This document shows positions 13,924 through 16,005 of a stretch of 16,005 nt of DNA, piece after piece. Where the stretch lies: positions 1 through 16,005 of the forward strand of contig JAXJSH010000074.1 of assembly GCA_036310185.1 (NCBI GenBank), given 5' to 3'. The position numbers and the translations under genes were made by a program. The first letter of the stretch is position 1, and every line of letters starts with the position of its first letter. The notes beneath the pieces are model-generated. The model was not told the origin of the DNA. It was given only the letters and a program-made list of their open reading frames with translations, and searched no databases. The stretch comes from JALENY01 sp036310185. GTDB lineage: Bacteria; Bacillota; Clostridia; Lachnospirales; Lachnospiraceae.

Positions 13924-13974
13924 AAAAAAGAAGTACAGGGCGAGTCCTTCGGGACTGACTTTGTACTTCTTTTT
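13924..13974 (+). terminator. Intrinsic terminator with UUCG tetraloop
   Basis: The outer stem AAAAAGAAGTACA pairs with TGTACTTCTTTTT (13962-13974). An inner stem AGTCC/GGACT (13943-13947 with 13952-13956) closes the very stable TTCG loop at 13948-13951, with a small internal loop between the stems. The A run on the left and T run on the right allow function in both directions, although no convergent gene is present. It ends the DUF445/Nif11-like unit. Confidence 0.9.
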
Positions 13975-14012
13975 CGTTGTTAAAAGAAAGTTAGATGCAA
14001 ATCAATGCTTTG

Positions 14013-14069
14013 TAAAACACACAAAATTCACACTTGAAACAAGAATGAAACACTATTTTTTTATATAGT
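14013..14069 (+). promoter_or_regulatory. 11-bp-phased direct repeats and -10 before the efflux genes
   Basis: TGAAACA occurs at 14035-14041 and 14046-14052, exactly 11 bp apart. In the same phase, 22 bp upstream of the first, lies TAAAACA (14013-14019); the intermediate register (14024-14030, AAATTCA) matches weakly. About 12 bp downstream is a -10-like TATAGT (14064-14069) with no -35 at the expected place. Direct repeats of one helical turn abutting the -35 region are typical of OmpR-family response regulators. No regulator gene is in the window. Confidence 0.45.
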
Positions 14070-14079
14070 CATTTAAGAT

Positions 14080-14098
14080 AGGAAACCACAATTTTCCT
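14080..14098 (+). other. Short hairpin in the efflux leader
   Basis: AGGAAA (14080-14085) pairs with TTTCCT (14093-14098) across 7 nt, about 20 nt before the ribosome binding site of the adaptor gene. It is weak as RNA structure and could instead be a protein site. Confidence 0.25.
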
Positions 14099-14134
14099 GT
14101 TAAGTCCAAATATTAAATGAGGAGATTAGAAACT

Positions 14135-15883
14135 ATGGGAAAAAATCCAACGGACACAACGAATGATGAACTCGTTGAAATGCACAAAAGGGCACGTGTA
14201 CGGAAAAAACGCAAACTCATAATCACTCTTGTTATAATTCTTGTGGCGGTTACAGCAGCGGTGATTGTGGGGGTTACGATGCTGCGAAAAAAAGTAAATG
14301 AACAGGTTAATTCGGCTTCCGGCAATGAAGTGGAATCTGCAGAAGTAACCATTGGCAGTATCAGCACCACGGTTTCCGGTTCCGGTACGCTGGAAGCGGA
14401 AGATGTGGAAACACTGGAAATTCTGAGTACACTGGAAATCGTTGATTACTATGTGGAGGCAGGCGATTCGGTGGAAGCCGGCGATTTGATCGCTGCGGTT
14501 ACAAATGCTTCTCTTCTTACCTCTATGTCAGAAAAACAGGAAGAACTGGATGCACTTGATGAGGAACTGGCTGAAGCAAGCGGAGATGAGGTAAGCGAAA
14601 CGATTACTGCCGGTGTGGCTGGACGTGTGAAAAAGATATATGTTTCATCCAGCGATGACATTGCCACTGCGATGTATGAAAACGGGGCACTGATGCTGCT
14701 TTCTCTGGATGGATATATGGCAGTGGATGTGGCATCTGAAACGCTGCAGGCAGGTGATTCGGTAACGGTAACGTTAGGTGACGGTTCATCTGTTGCGGGG
14801 CTTGTGGAAAAACAGGTCGGTGGTACGGCAGTTGTTCTTGTGACAGACAATGGAACAACATATGGCGATACCGTTACTGTTTATAATGCCGATGGAACGG
14901 AAGCTGGCAACGGTACTTTATATATCCACAGCCAGATGATGATAGCAGGATATACGGGAACCGTTTCTTCTGTCAATGTTTCAGAAAATGAATCTGTTTC
15001 ATCCGGCGAAACACTTCTTACGCTGACCGATACAGAGACTTCCGCTAATTATGATGCGCTGCTGAAAGAACGTGGAGAAGTGGAAGAACAGTTAAATGAA
15101 CTGATTAAGATTTATAAAGAAGGCGGTGTATGCGCTACAATTTCCGGCGTGGTTGACAGTATAGAAAGCGGTTCCGGAACAGCTGTTTCCGGGTATGAAA
15201 TGCAGGCGGAAACCAGTGCAGAGTACACAACCGTTGCAACTATTTCTCCGGATACAACGATGGCCATTACCATCAGCGTAGATGAAATGGATATTCTTTC
15301 TCTTTCAGAAGGACAGGAAGCGACCGTGACCATTGATTCTATTGGAGAAGATTCTTATGAAGGTGTTGTTGCAGAAGTAAATACAACGGCTTCCAGTGAT
15401 TCGGGTGTTACCTCATATTCTGCTGTGATACATATCGATAAAACGGAAGAAATGCTCTCGGGAATGTCAGCATCCGTTGTAATTACGATAGAAGGTAATG
15501 ATAATGCAATGCTCATACCGATCGATGCACTGCATCAGACCAGCGCGACCGCCTATGTTTATACCGGGTATGATGAATCAACCGGTCAGTTCAGTGGTAT
15601 GCAGGAAGTTACCATTGGACTTTCAAACAGCAATTATGTGGAGATAACCGGCGGATTAAGCGAAGGCGATACCGTATATTATACTGCTACGGAAGAAGAA
15701 TCACCATTTGGCTCCGGAATGATGGATTTTGGCAATACGCCAGGCGGTATGTCAAACGGCGGAGGTATGCCGGACTCTGACAGTATGCCGGGCGGTGGAA
15801 ATATGCCGGGCAGCGGAAGTATGCCGGGCAACGGAAATATGCAGGGTGGAAATATGCAGGGCGGCAGCAGTTCCGGCAGATAA
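14135..15883 (+). CDS. HlyD/MacA-like efflux adaptor with Gly/Met-rich tail
   Basis: The 582-residue membrane-anchored adaptor would link a MacB-type ABC transporter to substrates outside the membrane. A basic N-terminus (RVRKKRK, 21-27) precedes one transmembrane helix (28-50). Lipoyl/barrel-sandwich-like pieces follow: TVSGSGTLEAED...VEAGDSVEAGDLIAAV (79-122), an extra inserted portion (155-265), GYTGTVSSVNVSENESVSSGETLLTL (272-297), a short coiled coil (303-328) and a further CATISGVVDSIESG half (333-346). Then come a beta-barrel domain and a membrane-proximal domain (about 370-516). The tail 529-582 is Gly/Ser/Asn-rich with Met every six residues. At 582 residues it is much longer than MacA (about 370). 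The ATG at 14135 is chosen because GAGGAG (14119-14124) precedes it by 10 nt; the in-frame ATG at 14117 overlaps that site. The ATPase gene starts 29 nt after its stop. Confidence 0.88.
   Translation: MGKNPTDTTNDELVEMHKRARVRKKRKLIITLVIILVAVTAAVIVGVTMLRKKVNEQVNSASGNEVESAEVTIGSISTTVSGSGTLEAEDVETLEILSTLEIVDYYVEAGDSVEAGDLIAAVTNASLLTSMSEKQEELDALDEELAEASGDEVSETITAGVAGRVKKIYVSSSDDIATAMYENGALMLLSLDGYMAVDVASETLQAGDSVTVTLGDGSSVAGLVEKQVGGTAVVLVTDNGTTYGDTVTVYNADGTEAGNGTLYIHSQMMIAGYTGTVSSVNVSENESVSSGETLLTLTDTETSANYDALLKERGEVEEQLNELIKIYKEGGVCATISGVVDSIESGSGTAVSGYEMQAETSAEYTTVATISPDTTMAITISVDEMDILSLSEGQEATVTIDSIGEDSYEGVVAEVNTTASSDSGVTSYSAVIHIDKTEEMLSGMSASVVITIEGNDNAMLIPIDALHQTSATAYVYTGYDESTGQFSGMQEVTIGLSNSNYVEITGGLSEGDTVYYTATEEESPFGSGMMDFGNTPGGMSNGGGMPDSDSMPGGGNMPGSGSMPGNGNMQGGNMQGGSSSGR
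15749..15868 (+). repeat. 18-nt degenerate tandem repeat encoding the Gly/Met tail
   Basis: Codons for Met539, 545, 551, 557, 563 and 569 recur every 18 nt, followed by Met574. The units have the form MPG-x-G-N/S, changing to MQGGN at the end. The DNA units share ATGCCGGGC and GGAAATATG. Such tracts expand and contract by slippage, so length variation between strains is expected. Confidence 0.75.
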
Positions 15884-15912
15884 GGGACGCTTAAGAAAGG
15901 TATGGGAATGTA

Positions 15913-16005
15913 ATGATTGATTTGTATAATATATCGAAAATGTATCTGGTGGGCGACGAAGAAGTGCATGCTCTGGATCACGCTACGATGCACATTGATA
16001 AGGGA
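15913..16005 (+). CDS. MacB-type ABC transporter ATP-binding protein (3' end outside window)
   Basis: Only 31 codons are present: MIDLYNISKMYLVGDEEVHA and onward to HIDKG. This is the usual N-terminus of LolD/MacB-type ATPases (MIxLxNISKxYxxGxxxVxALxxVxxxIxKG), with the Walker A motif expected directly after the window end. It starts 29 nt after the adaptor stop, which supports one operon for an adaptor-ABC efflux or export system. The ribosome binding site is ambiguous: AGAAAGG (15894-15900) is 12 nt away and GGGA (15904-15907) is 5 nt away. A competing ATG at 15902 opens only three codons. Confidence 0.88.
   Translation, partial: MIDLYNISKMYLVGDEEVHALDHATMHIDKG

Noticed and set aside
937..14134. 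CcpA cre sites near starch genes
   Set aside because: Intergenic regions were scanned for the cre pattern and no convincing match was found.
15679..15993. 104-codon Pro-rich minus-strand frame at the right end
   Set aside because: It is the antisense reading of the Gly/Met repeat tract. The Pro-Gly periodicity simply mirrors the 18-nt repeats.

Overview
The window looks like chromosomal DNA of a starch-degrading gut Firmicute, most likely a Lachnospiraceae (Roseburia/Agathobacter/Blautia/Dorea group). The grounds are the multi-module secreted type I pullulanase with CBM26-like and CBM41 modules, the DUF445 and Nif11-like genes, strong AGGAGG-type ribosome binding sites and moderate AT content. 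Family-level placement is inference, and the genus cannot be fixed by eye. All genes called are on the + strand.

Region 1 (1-11343) is a starch/maltodextrin locus. It opens with the C-terminal third of a type I pullulanase (1-936). Next comes a likely transcription unit behind an extended -10 promoter (about 1032-1060): an EAL-like protein that has lost most catalytic residues (1156-1941), a cytoplasmic neopullulanase/maltodextrin hydrolase (1973-3736) and probably glycogen phosphorylase (3835-6099). A 377-nt intergenic stretch follows, with three consecutive stem-loops, then a promoter and a 1582-residue secreted pullulanase (6477-11225). That protein is a paralogue of the first, with duplicated starch-binding modules and two almost identical C-terminal repeats, and it ends at a strong terminator. 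The secreted enzymes would debranch starch or glycogen outside the cell. The cytoplasmic GH13 enzyme would trim imported dextrins, and the phosphorylase would release glucose 1-phosphate.

Region 2 (11344-13974) holds three genes without an obvious shared pathway. The first is an unrecognised 318-aa protein with a PD...ExK arrangement like the restriction-endonuclease fold (11505-12461). The second is a DUF445 membrane-anchored protein that starts at TTG behind a near-perfect sigma-A promoter (12587-13471). The third is a 93-aa Nif11-like small protein with an NGGGENSP tail (13571-13852). A C(UUCG)G-loop terminator closes the region.

Region 3 (13975-16005) is the start of an efflux operon: a long HlyD/MacA-like adaptor with a Gly/Met-rich tail (14135-15883), then the first 31 codons of a MacB-type ABC ATPase cut by the window end. 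Upstream lie TGAAACA direct repeats with an 11-bp period next to a -10-like sequence without a -35, suggesting control by a response regulator.

No tRNA, rRNA, CRISPR array, insertion sequence or integrase was seen. The observations most worth following are the PD-(D/E)XK-like protein, the degenerate EAL protein wired into a starch operon with a palindrome over its promoter, the Nif11-like small protein, the structured region after glgP, and the phased repeats before the efflux genes.
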